A stretch of 21,375 bases of DNA, from NCBI GenBank assembly GCA_949051815.1, contig CARQVR010000062.1:1-21375 (forward strand), in the 5' to 3' direction. The notes under the pieces were generated by a model. That model had not been told where the DNA came from and did not search any database. It saw nothing but the letters and a program-made list of their open reading frames with translations. The translations under genes were made by a program, and so were the position numbers. The stretch is from an uncultured Lachnospiraceae bacterium (lineage in GTDB: Bacteria > Bacillota > Clostridia > Lachnospirales > Lachnospiraceae). This document shows positions 1 to 8,316 of this stretch, piece by piece; the first letter of the stretch is position 1, and each line of letters begins with the position of its first letter.

Positions 1-106
1 CGATCTGGGAAATGTGCTTTCGGATGAGGAGCTTCGGAAGATAGAGGGTTATTTGAGCGAGCAGGACTTTTACAGGGTCGTGGAGTATAACGGGAAAGGG
101 AAATAA
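1..106 (+). CDS. C-terminal end of an unknown protein (partial)
   Basis: The window opens inside a reading frame whose last 34 codons run from base 2 to a TAA at 104-106. The fragment is acidic and then basic and ends in NGKGK. It is too short to assign to a family. A strong terminator follows directly, so this is probably the last gene of its operon. Confidence 0.6.
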   Translation, partial: DLGNVLSDEELRKIEGYLSEQDFYRVVEYNGKGK

Positions 107-125
107 AGGGAGACTGACCGTGATG

Positions 126-160
126 AAAGGGTTGTCCGAAAAGGACGGCCCTTTTGCTTT
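126..160 (+). terminator. Rho-independent terminator after the first gene
   Basis: A 12-base stem, AAAGGGTTGTCC with GGACGGCCCTTT and two G-U pairs, closes a GAAAA loop and is followed by a T-rich tract. It ends the upstream partial gene. The -35 box of the next promoter overlaps its tail. Confidence 0.85.
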
Positions 161-188
161 GACAATTATTTTGTTCTCAGTATATAAT
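159..188 (+). promoter_or_regulatory. SigA-type promoter of the ABC exporter operon
   Basis: A perfect TTGACA (159-164) and a perfect TATAAT (183-188) are separated by 18 bases. Transcription would start near 195, about 54 bases before the exporter start codon. This is the best match to a housekeeping promoter in the window. Confidence 0.85.
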
Positions 189-248
189 TACGGAATAAGT
201 ATAGGCAGATATGTTTTGGAAATATGACATGGATTTAAGGAGCGCCGC

Positions 249-2021
249 ATGAACACACAGGAAAACACCAGAAACTACAAATCCGGAGAATTAATGAGAA
301 GGTTTCTCCCCTATTACAAAAAATACTGGAAAGTCGTGGTAATTGACCTGCTCTGCGCAGGTCTTACGACGATCTGTGAGTTGGTGCTGCCAATGATTAT
401 CCGCTTTATCACCAACGCGGGCATGAACGATCTGGCATCTTTGTCTGTATCGGTTATTCTCCGTCTGGGTGCATTATACCTGTGCCTGAGAATCGTAGAT
501 ATGGTGGCGAATTTTTACATGGCTTACACGGGACATGTGATGGGGACGCGCATTGAGACGGACATGCGGCGGGACGCCTATGCGCATTTGCAGAAGCTGT
601 CGGACACCTACTATAACAATACCAAGGTGGGCCAGATCATGGGGCGCATCACCAACGATCTTTTCGATGTGACGGAATTTTCACACCATTGTCCGGAGGA
701 ATTTTTTATCGCGGGGATTAAGGCCGTGATTTCTTTTATTATTCTCTCGCGGATCAGTCTGGCGCTGACGCTGATTATTTTCGTTGTGGTGCCGATTATG
801 GTGGTGACGTGTACCGCCATCAATCTGCGGATGCGGGAGGCGTTTCGGAAGCAGCGCGTACAGATTGGTGAGTTGAATGCCCGCATTGAGGACAGTCTGC
901 TCGGGCAGAAGGTGGTGAAGGCGTTCACCAATGAGGAGAAGGAAAAGGAGAAATTCGAGCAGGATAACCAGAACTTTCTCCGCATTAAAAAAGAAACCTA
1001 TAAATTTATGGCGGCGTTCCATACGACCACGAGAGCCTTCGACGGTTTGATGTATCTGGTGCTTCTGGTGGCGGGCGGCATTTTTATGGTGGAAGGAAAG
1101 ATTGCCCCCGGTGATCTGGTGGCTTATGTGATGTATGTGACGACTTTGATTGCCACCATCCGGAGAATTATTGAGTTTGCGGAGCAGTTTCAGCGTGGCA
1201 TAACAGGGATTGAGCGTTTCGTGCAGATCATGGACAGCGACATCGGGATTTTTGACGAGCCGGACGCGGTGGCCTGCGTGAATCCGAAGGGAAATATTTC
1301 CTTCCGCAATGTCAGTTTCGAGTATCCCGACGATCACAATGTGGTCTTCCGGAGCTTAAATCTGGAGATTCATCAGGGGGAGAAGATTGCCATTGTAGGG
1401 CCGTCCGGCGGCGGAAAGACGACGCTCTGCAACCTGATTCCCCGGTTTTATGATATTGATCAGGGAGAAATTCTGCTGGACGGGAAAAATATTCATAGGT
1501 ATACGATCAAGAGTCTGCGGCAGAATATCGGTATGGTACAGCAGGACGTTTATCTTTTCTCCGGCACGGTCTATGAAAATATTGCCTACGGCAGGGAAAA
1601 TGCCACCAGGGAGGAAGTGGTGGAGGCGGCGAAGCAGGCCGGCGCGCATGAGTTTATCACAGCCTTAAAGGACGGGTATGACACTTATGTGGGAGAGCGG
1701 GGCGTGAAACTTTCCGGCGGACAGAAGCAGCGCATCAGCATTGCCAGAGTATTTCTGAAAAATCCGCCGATTCTGATTATGGATGAAGCCACTTCTGCCT
1801 TGGACAACGAGAGTGAATTTCAGGTGGCGAAGTCGTTGGAGGCTCTGGCGAAGGGGAGGACGACCATTACCATCGCCCACAGGCTGTCGAGCATCCGCAA
1901 TTCCGACAGGATTCTGGTGCTGACGGAGGAGGGGATCGTGGAGGAGGGAACGCACGAGAGCCTGCTTGCGCAGGGTGGAATTTATCATCATTTCTATGTG
2001 ACGGCAAATGAGCTAAAATAG
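249..2021 (+). CDS. ABC exporter half-transporter (membrane domain fused to ATPase)
   Basis: This 590-residue membrane protein has an N-terminal type I exporter domain with about six membrane segments (residues 28-320) and a C-terminal ATPase. The ATPase shows Walker A GPSGGGKT at 384-391, signature LSGGQ at 488-492, Walker B with D512 and E513, and the switch histidine H544, so it should hydrolyse ATP. Homologues (MsbA/LmrA/BmrA type) work as dimers and export lipids, drugs or peptides. Only one half-transporter is present, so a homodimer is likely. AAGGAG at 237-242 supports the start. The response regulator begins 12 bases downstream, so the exporter is probably co-transcribed with the two-component system and may export the compound that system senses. 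The substrate cannot be read from the sequence. Confidence 0.92.
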   Translation: MNTQENTRNYKSGELMRRFLPYYKKYWKVVVIDLLCAGLTTICELVLPMIIRFITNAGMNDLASLSVSVILRLGALYLCLRIVDMVANFYMAYTGHVMGTRIETDMRRDAYAHLQKLSDTYYNNTKVGQIMGRITNDLFDVTEFSHHCPEEFFIAGIKAVISFIILSRISLALTLIIFVVVPIMVVTCTAINLRMREAFRKQRVQIGELNARIEDSLLGQKVVKAFTNEEKEKEKFEQDNQNFLRIKKETYKFMAAFHTTTRAFDGLMYLVLLVAGGIFMVEGKIAPGDLVAYVMYVTTLIATIRRIIEFAEQFQRGITGIERFVQIMDSDIGIFDEPDAVACVNPKGNISFRNVSFEYPDDHNVVFRSLNLEIHQGEKIAIVGPSGGGKTTLCNLIPRFYDIDQGEILLDGKNIHRYTIKSLRQNIGMVQQDVYLFSGTVYENIAYGRENATREEVVEAAKQAGAHEFITALKDGYDTYVGERGVKLSGGQKQRISIARVFLKNPPILIMDEATSALDNESEFQVAKSLEALAKGRTTITIAHRLSSIRNSDRILVLTEEGIVEEGTHESLLAQGGIYHHFYVTANELK

Positions 2022-2033
2022 GGGAAAGACAGT

Positions 2034-2864
2034 ATGGGTGCAGATAAAAAACAGCGGATTTTGATCGTGGAGGACGACCGTCCGCTTGCGGGCGGTCTGT
2101 GCCGCGCCCTGCAAAACGAAAAGACGGAGACGGTGAGCTGTCATACATTGCGGGAGGCGGAGAAACTTCTCGGGGAAGTAAGACCGGACGCGCAACCGGA
2201 TGATCCGGTCAGAAAAACAAAGCCGGGATTCGATCTTGTGGTGCTGGATGTGAACCTGCCGGATGGAAACGGGTTCGATTTTTTGGAAAAGATGAAAAAC
2301 AAATATGACATATGCATTGTTATGCTGACGGCCAACGATATGGAGACGGATATTGTGGCGGGACTTGAAGCCGGGGCGGATGATTATATCACCAAACCTT
2401 TCAGCCTGGCAGTGCTGCGGGCGCGGGTGGCGACCCAGCTTCGCCGGGTGGCAGCGTCTGCCGGAAACGATCCGGCATCCGAAGCGGCGGACAATTTAGC
2501 GAAACAAAGTCTGTCGGGACCGGATCATACCGGAGCGGCAGAGAATCGTGCGGCACAGGAGAGTCTGAGGGGCGGGGGCTGGATTACGGACGGCGATTAT
2601 CGGTTTCATTTTTTAAAAATGCTGTTTTACCATGGGGAGGAGCAGATCGAGCTCAGTAAGGGAGAGCAGAAGCTGCTTCGGCTTCTCATAGAAAACAGGG
2701 GCATCACTTTGACGAGGGACCGCCTGCTTGAATGTATCTGGTCGGTGGATGCGGCGTTTGTGGATGAAAATACACTGTCTGTCACGGTGAAACGTCTGCG
2801 GGATAAGCTGGGCGCGCAGAACCGGATCAGGACCGTGTACGGGATCGGGTACCGGTGGGAGTGA
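2034..2864 (+). CDS. OmpR-family response regulator with two extra hydrophilic segments
   Basis: This 276-residue DNA-binding regulator has an N-terminal receiver domain: acidic pocket D14/D15, phospho-acceptor D72 in LDVNLPDG, and conserved K121 in TKPFS. Its C-terminal winged helix (about residues 183-276) ends in the typical RTVYGIGYRWE. OmpR/PhoB regulators usually have about 225-235 residues. The excess lies in a proline/charge-rich segment inside the receiver before D72 (about residues 48-63) and an Ala/Gly/Ser-rich interdomain linker (about 139-182). It sits 12 bases after the exporter and overlaps or abuts the kinase gene. The adjoining transporter and the 7-4-7 inverted repeat upstream of it suggest a BceR-like role, activating the ATPase-permease operon. 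Confidence 0.9.
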   Translation: MGADKKQRILIVEDDRPLAGGLCRALQNEKTETVSCHTLREAEKLLGEVRPDAQPDDPVRKTKPGFDLVVLDVNLPDGNGFDFLEKMKNKYDICIVMLTANDMETDIVAGLEAGADDYITKPFSLAVLRARVATQLRRVAASAGNDPASEAADNLAKQSLSGPDHTGAAENRAAQESLRGGGWITDGDYRFHFLKMLFYHGEEQIELSKGEQKLLRLLIENRGITLTRDRLLECIWSVDAAFVDENTLSVTVKRLRDKLGAQNRIRTVYGIGYRWE

Positions 2865-2881
2865 GTGAAAGGGGTGTATTC

Positions 2882-3811
2882 GTGGCGGTAGACGAACTGA
2901 AAGGATTAACCATGATTCTGTTTATTGTCGGTCTGCTTTGTCTGCTGGCTGCTATTTTGCTTGTGAGCGCGGACATCTGTTTCAGAAGAAGGAGCCTGCG
3001 CCGGATGCGTCACATGATACAGTCTGCCATTGACGGGACCTTTCAGGCGGACACCTTTGACGAATCCCTGCTTGCCTCGGTGGAGAACAAGCTGGCGGAG
3101 TATCTGGCGGTATCGGGGACACAGACGGCGAAAACGGTGGCAGAGCAGGAAAAGACAAAGACGCTGATTGCGGATATTTCTCATCAGACGAAAACGCCAA
3201 TCGCGAATCTTCTTCTCTACACAGAGCTGTTAAAGGAAGAAAGCGGAAAGGACAGCGGGACGGTTGCACTGTTAGAGAGTCAGGTGAGGAAGCTGAACTT
3301 TCTGATTCAGTCTCTGGTGAAGCTGTCAAGGCTGGAGACAGGGATTCTTGTGCTTCGCCCCCGCAATAATACGTTATTACAGCTTTTGAAAGAGGCGCAG
3401 GAACAATACGCGGCTCCGGCCAGAGAAAAGGGACTGTATCTGCGTGTGATTACAGAAGGGGCAGAGGAGGTGACTGCCTGTTTTGACCATAAGTGGACGC
3501 TGGAAGCGCTGGGCAATCTGATTGATAACGCCATTAAGTATACGCAGACAGGAGGCGTTACGGTGCGTGTGAAGCCCTATGAGCTTTTTGTCAGCATCGA
3601 GGTGGAGGACACCGGAATCGGTATTGCGGAAGAAGAGTGCGCCAAAATCTTCGGACGTTTTTACCGCGCTGCGTCGGTTTCCGATGAACAGGGCGTGGGA
3701 ATCGGTCTTTATCTGGCGAGGGAAATTTTAAAGCAGGAGTCGGGTTATATTCAGCTTACTTCCGGGGTGGGAAAGGGAACGGTATTCTCCCTGTTTCTTC
3801 CAGCGGACTAA
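2882..3811 (+). CDS. Sensor histidine kinase without an extracytoplasmic sensor (BceS-like partner)
   Basis: A membrane kinase of about 309 residues. One membrane segment (starting ILFIVGLLCLLAAILLV) lies at the N-terminus and is followed directly by cytoplasmic helices. The phospho-accepting histidine lies in ISHQTKTP (codon 3182-3184). The ATP-binding domain shows the N box (LGNLIDNAIKYT), G1 (DTGIGI) and G2 (GVGIGLYLA), so the enzyme looks active. There is no periplasmic loop of useful size, so it probably reads its signal from a partner such as the adjacent transporter. The start is uncertain. GTG 2882 has AAAGGGG at 2868-2874, ATG 2912 has AAAGGA at 2900-2905, and GTG 2861 would overlap the regulator stop as GTGA. 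The frame is open back to 2855. Confidence 0.88.
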   Translation: MAVDELKGLTMILFIVGLLCLLAAILLVSADICFRRRSLRRMRHMIQSAIDGTFQADTFDESLLASVENKLAEYLAVSGTQTAKTVAEQEKTKTLIADISHQTKTPIANLLLYTELLKEESGKDSGTVALLESQVRKLNFLIQSLVKLSRLETGILVLRPRNNTLLQLLKEAQEQYAAPAREKGLYLRVITEGAEEVTACFDHKWTLEALGNLIDNAIKYTQTGGVTVRVKPYELFVSIEVEDTGIGIAEEECAKIFGRFYRAASVSDEQGVGIGLYLAREILKQESGYIQLTSGVGKGTVFSLFLPAD

Positions 3812-3823
3812 AAAGGATGCAAT

Positions 3824-3841
3824 TCTTACAAAACTGTCAGA
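3824..3841 (+). promoter_or_regulatory. BceR-like operator (7-4-7 inverted repeat)
   Basis: TCTTACA-AAAC-TGTCAGA is an inverted repeat matching at 6 of 7 positions. It fits the TNACA-N4-TGTNA pattern described for BceR-type regulators upstream of their transporters. It begins 13 bases after the kinase stop, and its centre is about 60 bases before the transcription start expected from the -10 at 3883. That spacing suits an activator. The neighbouring response regulator is the obvious ligand, by inference. Confidence 0.55.
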
Positions 3842-3855
3842 TTTTATTTTTCCCC

Positions 3856-3888
3856 GGAAAGAATGTGGAAAGAATGCTATGAGATAAT
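3856..3888 (+). promoter_or_regulatory. Possible regulated promoter with an 11-base direct repeat
   Basis: GGAAAGAATG occurs twice, at 3856-3865 and 3867-3876, offset by 11 bases or one helical turn. GATAAT at 3883-3888 is a good -10 box. The matching -35 position near 3860 has no TTGACA-like sequence, as expected of an activator-dependent promoter. The transcript would serve the ATPase-permease pair. Confidence 0.4.
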
Positions 3889-3958
3889 CTGTATTGTGGA
3901 GAACGATGTACGCGGCGCTTCACGGTACAGATTTTTTGATAAAAGGAGGAAAAGCAGT

Positions 3959-4621
3959 ATGACTATTCTGTCGACAAAAGACTTAAAAAAGGTATACGGC
4001 TCGGGAGAGAGCGAGGTGCACGCGCTGGCCGGGGTAAATTTTCAGGTGGAAAAAGGGGAATTTGTGGCCATTGTGGGTACATCCGGCAGCGGGAAGAGTA
4101 CGCTTCTCCACATGCTCGGAGGACTTGACCGTCCGACTTCGGGCGGCGTCACGGTGGACGGTAAGGAGATTTTTACATTAAAGGACGAGGAGCTGACGAT
4201 CTTTCGCCGCAGGAAGATCGGCTTCGTGTTCCAGAATTATAATCTGGTGCCGGTGCTGAATGTCTATGAGAATATTCTTCTCCCAGTGCAGCTTGACGGG
4301 GGCAGCCCGGATCAGACTTACATCAAAGATATCATTAACACGCTGGGGCTTTCGTCAAAACTGGGCAATCTGCCGAACAATCTTTCCGGCGGGCAGCAGC
4401 AGAGGGTGGCGATCGCACGCGCGCTGGCTTCCAAACCGGCCATTATTCTGGCGGATGAGCCGACGGGCAATCTGGATTCCAGAACCAGTCAGGACGTCTT
4501 AAGTCTTTTGAAGGTGACAGGGCAGAAATTCTCGCAGACGATTGTTATGATTACGCACAATGAGGCGATTGCGCAGATGGCGGACCGGGTGATCCGTATT
4601 GAGGATGGGAAAATAGCGTGA
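3959..4621 (+). CDS. ABC transporter ATP-binding protein, MacB/LolD/BceA type
   Basis: This 220-residue cytoplasmic ATPase powers the FtsX-type permease encoded 15 bases downstream. All motifs are intact: Walker A GTSGSGKST at 40-48, the LSGGQQQR signature starting at 142, Walker B ADEPTGNLD with D166 and E167, and a switch histidine in MITHNEA. The DEPTGNLD variant is typical of the MacB/LolD/BceA branch. ATG 3959 is chosen because AGGAGG lies at 3944-3949. The frame stays open to 3863, but those extra 32 codons cover the promoter region and do not resemble the family. With the permease it forms the transport half of a Bce-like resistance and sensing module. Confidence 0.93.
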   Translation: MTILSTKDLKKVYGSGESEVHALAGVNFQVEKGEFVAIVGTSGSGKSTLLHMLGGLDRPTSGGVTVDGKEIFTLKDEELTIFRRRKIGFVFQNYNLVPVLNVYENILLPVQLDGGSPDQTYIKDIINTLGLSSKLGNLPNNLSGGQQQRVAIARALASKPAIILADEPTGNLDSRTSQDVLSLLKVTGQKFSQTIVMITHNEAIAQMADRVIRIEDGKIA

Positions 4622-4636
4622 GAGGAGAAAAATAGT

Positions 4637-7291
4637 ATGAACGTTTCCAACAGAAAAATCATCCGCCGTCTCAGCATTGCCAGCTTCAAGGCGGCGAAGA
4701 TCAGAAATATCATCACGGTGGCGGCGATCGCGCTGACCACGATTTTGTTTACGGTTATTTTTACGGTGGGCATGTCCATCAAGCACGGGTTCGAGCAGTC
4801 TAACTTCCGGCAGGCGGGCGGGTATTCCCATGGCGGGTTTAAGTATCTGACAAAAGACCAGTTTGAAGAGCTAAAGGACGACCCGCTGATTAAAGAATAC
4901 GGAAAACGGGCATTTTGTGGTATGCCGAATAAAGAACCTTTCCACAAGAGTCATGTGGAGGTCAGTTATTGTGACGAAAACACAGCGAAATGGATGTTCC
5001 TGGAGCCGGTTGAAGGGCGGTTCCCCGAAGAAGGCACAAACGAGGCGGCTACGGATTTGCGTGTTCTTTCCCTGCTGGGGGTTGAGCCTGTCATCGGCAA
5101 TGAGTTCACCATGACGTTTCTGGTGGACGGGGAGGAGACAACGGAAACTTTTACCCTGTGCGGCTATTGGGATTATGACGATATCATAGTGGCGAACCAT
5201 GTGCTCATTCCCGAAAGCCGGACGCAGGAGATTTTTGAAAAGTTAAATACCCAGGGAAAGGATGGCATGACCGGGCGCTGGGATATGAATGTGATGTTCA
5301 AAAACGCTTCTCATATAGAAGAGAACCTCAATACCATTCTGGAGCGGCACGGCTATCAGTCGGAAGGTCTGGATCAGGGGGATAACTTCATACACACAGG
5401 CGTCAACTGGGGTTATGTCTCGGCGCAGTTTGAGGACTCTGTGGATATTTTCACGGTGCTGGCTTTGGCTGCAGTCATGCTGCTGATTATTTTTACCGGC
5501 TATCTGATCATCTACAATATTTTTCAGATATCCGTGTCAAACGACGTGCGGTTTTACGGGCTGTTAAAGACCATCGGTACCACGGGGCGGCAGATTAAGC
5601 GGATTATTTCCATGCAGGCGTTTCTGCTTTCGGCGCTGGGGATTCCGATCGGCCTTGTCCTTGGTTATGGTGCGGGTGTGCTGATGACTGGAATTGTGGT
5701 ATCCCAGCTTGACGGCATAATTTTGACTTACTCAGTCAGCCCCATGATCTTTCTGGGTGCGTCGGTATTTTCGCTTGTGACGGTATGGCTTTCCTGTAGA
5801 AAGCCCCGCAAAATGGCGGCGAAGATTTCGCCTGTGGAGGCGGTGCGCTACACGGAAAACAGCGTGAAAAGAATGCCGAAAAAACGACATTCTACGAGCG
5901 AATCTGAGATTCCGCAAAAAGGCGCGTCCATCCTGCGCATGGCGATGGCCAATCTGGGAAGAAACAGGAGCAAGACGGTTATCACGGTAATTTCCATGTC
6001 CTTTGCAGTAGTGCTGCTAAACATCACCTTTATTCTGGCAAACGGTTTCGACATGGATAAATATTTAAGGAGAGTAGTCACGGATTTTATTGTTGCGGAC
6101 GGGGCCTATTTTCAAGTGGGTAATTTCGATGCATCGCCTTTCCCGGAGGAGACTGCTTCGCAGATCGAGGAAATGGACGGCGTAGCGGGAGGCAGAACTT
6201 ATAAGAAGACCTTTGCGGCACTGGAGCTTATCAACGAAGAATGGATACGGAAGGCGCAGGGCAGATGGATGAGTTCAGAGATGGTGGATCAGTATATAGA
6301 GGCGCTGGAAAAGGCGGGCGATCTGTATGCCGATCGTGTGCAGCTTTACGGGATGGAGGATTTTGTGCTGGATAAGCTGAACGTTTTGGAAGGTGATCTC
6401 AGTAAGCTCAAGGAAGGCGGTAATTATGTAGCGGCGGTTTACAATGCGGATGATTATGGCAATATTCATGAGGATTCCCACTGGGCAAAGCTGGGGGACC
6501 AGATAACGATCCGCTATGTGAAGGAGTCCGAGTATTATAACCCGGAGACCGGCGAGATTTATGAGGAGAATGAGGACACTGGAGGTAAGCCCTGGCGGGA
6601 GCGGTCCAAGGTGTATGAGGATAAAGTGTATGAGGTGGCAGCGCTGGTGGAGGTGCCAAACGCTCTTAGCTATCGGTATTATGGGGCGGATGAGTTCGTG
6701 ATGGGTGCGGATACTTTTATACAGGATTCCGGGACGTCGGATATCCTGTACTATGCCCTTGACTGTGAGGACGCGCAGGTGGAACAGATGGAGCAGTGGA
6801 TGCAGGGTTTTGCGGGCGGAGACGATTCTCAGTACGACTATGAGAGCAGAAAGACTTATGAAGAAGGATTTTATGGTTTCCGCAATATGTTTGTGATGGT
6901 GGGCAGCGGCGCTGCGCTGATTGTCGGCATGGTGGGCATCCTGAATTTCCTCAATGCGATTCTCACAGGAATCATGGCGAGGAAGCGGGAGTTTGCGGTA
7001 TTACAGTCTGTAGGCATGACGGGAAAACAGTTAAACCGGATGCTGATTACGGAGGGCATGGTGTTCGCGGGAAGTTCTATTGTGATTACTTTGCTTCTGA
7101 CCGTTGTCATGGGACCGCTGGCCAGCGATGTGCTGGAGGGGATGTTCTGGTTTTTCAGCTATCATCTGACTGTGACGCCGATCCTTGTGGTGGCGCCGGT
7201 GTTCCTCGTAATCGGTGCGGTGATTCCGCTGTTATCCTATCATTATGTGGCAAAACGGTCCGTGGTGGAGAGACTGAGGGAGGCGGAATAA
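4637..7291 (+). CDS. FtsX-type ABC transporter permease, 884 residues, two large external domains
   Basis: The membrane partner of the ATPase just upstream. About eight membrane segments can be placed: TM1 at about 25-48, three between 272 and 388, TM5 at about 447-470, and three between 752 and 870. This is the two-fold FtsX arrangement of MacB/LolC-like proteins, with external domains at about 50-270 and 472-750. Classical BceB proteins have ten segments, one large external domain and about 650 residues, so this is a longer relative rather than a plain BceB. Such proteins act by mechanotransmission, removing peptides or lipids from the outer leaflet and, in Bce systems, passing flux information to the kinase. 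The ribosome site is GGAG before ATG 4637. Substrate unknown. Confidence 0.88.
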   Translation: MNVSNRKIIRRLSIASFKAAKIRNIITVAAIALTTILFTVIFTVGMSIKHGFEQSNFRQAGGYSHGGFKYLTKDQFEELKDDPLIKEYGKRAFCGMPNKEPFHKSHVEVSYCDENTAKWMFLEPVEGRFPEEGTNEAATDLRVLSLLGVEPVIGNEFTMTFLVDGEETTETFTLCGYWDYDDIIVANHVLIPESRTQEIFEKLNTQGKDGMTGRWDMNVMFKNASHIEENLNTILERHGYQSEGLDQGDNFIHTGVNWGYVSAQFEDSVDIFTVLALAAVMLLIIFTGYLIIYNIFQISVSNDVRFYGLLKTIGTTGRQIKRIISMQAFLLSALGIPIGLVLGYGAGVLMTGIVVSQLDGIILTYSVSPMIFLGASVFSLVTVWLSCRKPRKMAAKISPVEAVRYTENSVKRMPKKRHSTSESEIPQKGASILRMAMANLGRNRSKTVITVISMSFAVVLLNITFILANGFDMDKYLRRVVTDFIVADGAYFQVGNFDASPFPEETASQIEEMDGVAGGRTYKKTFAALELINEEWIRKAQGRWMSSEMVDQYIEALEKAGDLYADRVQLYGMEDFVLDKLNVLEGDLSKLKEGGNYVAAVYNADDYGNIHEDSHWAKLGDQITIRYVKESEYYNPETGEIYEENEDTGGKPWRERSKVYEDKVYEVAALVEVPNALSYRYYGADEFVMGADTFIQDSGTSDILYYALDCEDAQVEQMEQWMQGFAGGDDSQYDYESRKTYEEGFYGFRNMFVMVGSGAALIVGMVGILNFLNAILTGIMARKREFAVLQSVGMTGKQLNRMLITEGMVFAGSSIVITLLLTVVMGPLASDVLEGMFWFFSYHLTVTPILVVAPVFLVIGAVIPLLSYHYVAKRSVVERLREAE

Positions 7292-7331
7292 AAACAGATA
7301 TAATTTTTCGCTACATTTTTCCAATAAGAGG

Positions 7332-7366
7332 TTGCACGAAGGATGAAAAATGAGGTATAGTATAAT
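7332..7366 (+). promoter_or_regulatory. Probable promoter of the CheC/FliY-like gene
   Basis: TTGCAC at 7332-7337 lies 18 bases before TATAGT at 7356-7361. A perfect TATAAT at 7361-7366 overlaps it but has no good -35 at normal spacing. Transcription would begin about 50 bases before the start codon. No SigD-type flagellar promoter is visible. Confidence 0.5.
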
Positions 7367-7421
7367 AGAACGACTAGCATCGGGATAGTGCAATTATTTT
7401 TGAGAAGGATGTAGCAGACAT

Positions 7422-8024
7422 ATGGGACAACTAGAACCACTGGATCAAGATAAGATGGCGGAGGTAGCGCATATTTGTATGTCGCACTCCGCGACTTCAC
7501 TGAATACGCTTACAAGGCAGGTTATCACTGTCAGTCCGCCTTCGGTGAAGGTCGTGAATCGCGCGGACATTAAAAATATTCTGATGGCGTTCGGGATGGG
7601 CAGCGTTACGGTTCAGATTGATTACAAGGACGATTTTCATGGCAATAATTTATTAATGCTTAAGGAAAATGATGTCAAAGTAATTATGGATCTGATGATG
7701 GGCGGATCGGGAGCCGCAGCTCCCGGCGAGCTTAACGAAATGCATCTGTCCTGTGTATCAGAAGTGATGAACCAGATGATGGGAGCTTCGGCCATCTCCC
7801 TGACGGAGATGATCCGCAAAACTGTGGATATCAATCCGCCAAAGGCAACTTTGGTTAACGCGAAGGAGGATGTGGAATCCATAGACATCCTGCCGTTTGC
7901 AGGGGATGAGATGGTCATTATCCTTTCCCGCTTTGAAGCGGCGAAGTTGTTGAAGGGTATTATGATCCGTATTTTCCCGATGGCGGAGACGAGATTTATC
8001 TGTGATAATTTTAAAGCGCGTTAA
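7422..8024 (+). CDS. Orphan CheC/FliY-like CheY-P phosphatase domain protein
   Basis: A 200-residue soluble protein with the two-fold CheC/CheX/FliY phosphatase fold. The family active-site pattern is (D/S)-X3-E-X2-N-X22-P. The second half carries it intact: S110, E114, N117 and P140. The first half keeps D10, E14 and P40 but has H17 in place of Asn, so one of the two sites is probably impaired. The C-terminal FliN/SpoA surface domain of full FliY is absent, and no flagellar or chemotaxis gene lies nearby. It may dephosphorylate CheY-P or an unrelated receiver protein. An AAGGA site lies 12 bases before ATG 7422, slightly long spacing. Confidence 0.75.
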   Translation: MGQLEPLDQDKMAEVAHICMSHSATSLNTLTRQVITVSPPSVKVVNRADIKNILMAFGMGSVTVQIDYKDDFHGNNLLMLKENDVKVIMDLMMGGSGAAAPGELNEMHLSCVSEVMNQMMGASAISLTEMIRKTVDINPPKATLVNAKEDVESIDILPFAGDEMVIILSRFEAAKLLKGIMIRIFPMAETRFICDNFKAR

Positions 8025-8191
8025 CACGCTGGTGTGTACGCATCGGGGTTTTAGCAGAAGAAACAGTAATATGTAAGGGGCATTTTTCAGGAATCGCTTT
8101 TTCAGACATCTTTTATTAGCAAATTTTCACAACAGAAGAGACGGCTTATACCATAAAATGTGACGAAAATGGTTTTCTATTCCGAAAGTAC

Positions 8192-8220
8192 TTACGAGTG
8201 CAGTTTTGAAGTGTTACAAT
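8192..8220 (+). promoter_or_regulatory. Probable promoter of the CarD-like gene
   Basis: TTACGA (8192-8197) and TACAAT (8215-8220) are 17 bases apart. The predicted leader is about 90 bases and contains a weak CGGCG/CGCCG stem. The rest of the 292-base gap from 8025 to 8316 shows only an imperfect GCGT...ACGC stem at the end of the phosphatase gene, without a T-tract. Confidence 0.4.
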
Positions 8221-8316
8221 GAAAACAGGGGTACGGCGGATTGACACAACTTGTATGGATGAGTCGCCGCAATTGGAGCTGTCAACGGACGAGGGTCAGA
8301 AAATTTGGAGGGTGCT

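Noticed and set aside
7422..8024. Annotating the CheC-like gene as full FliY
   Set aside because: The C-terminal FliN/SpoA domain is missing, and no continuation was found in other frames downstream.
8025..8316. Hidden small gene or riboswitch in the largest intergenic gap
   Set aside because: Only short frames without ribosome sites and weak stems were seen. A promoter for the CarD-like gene is the only element supported.
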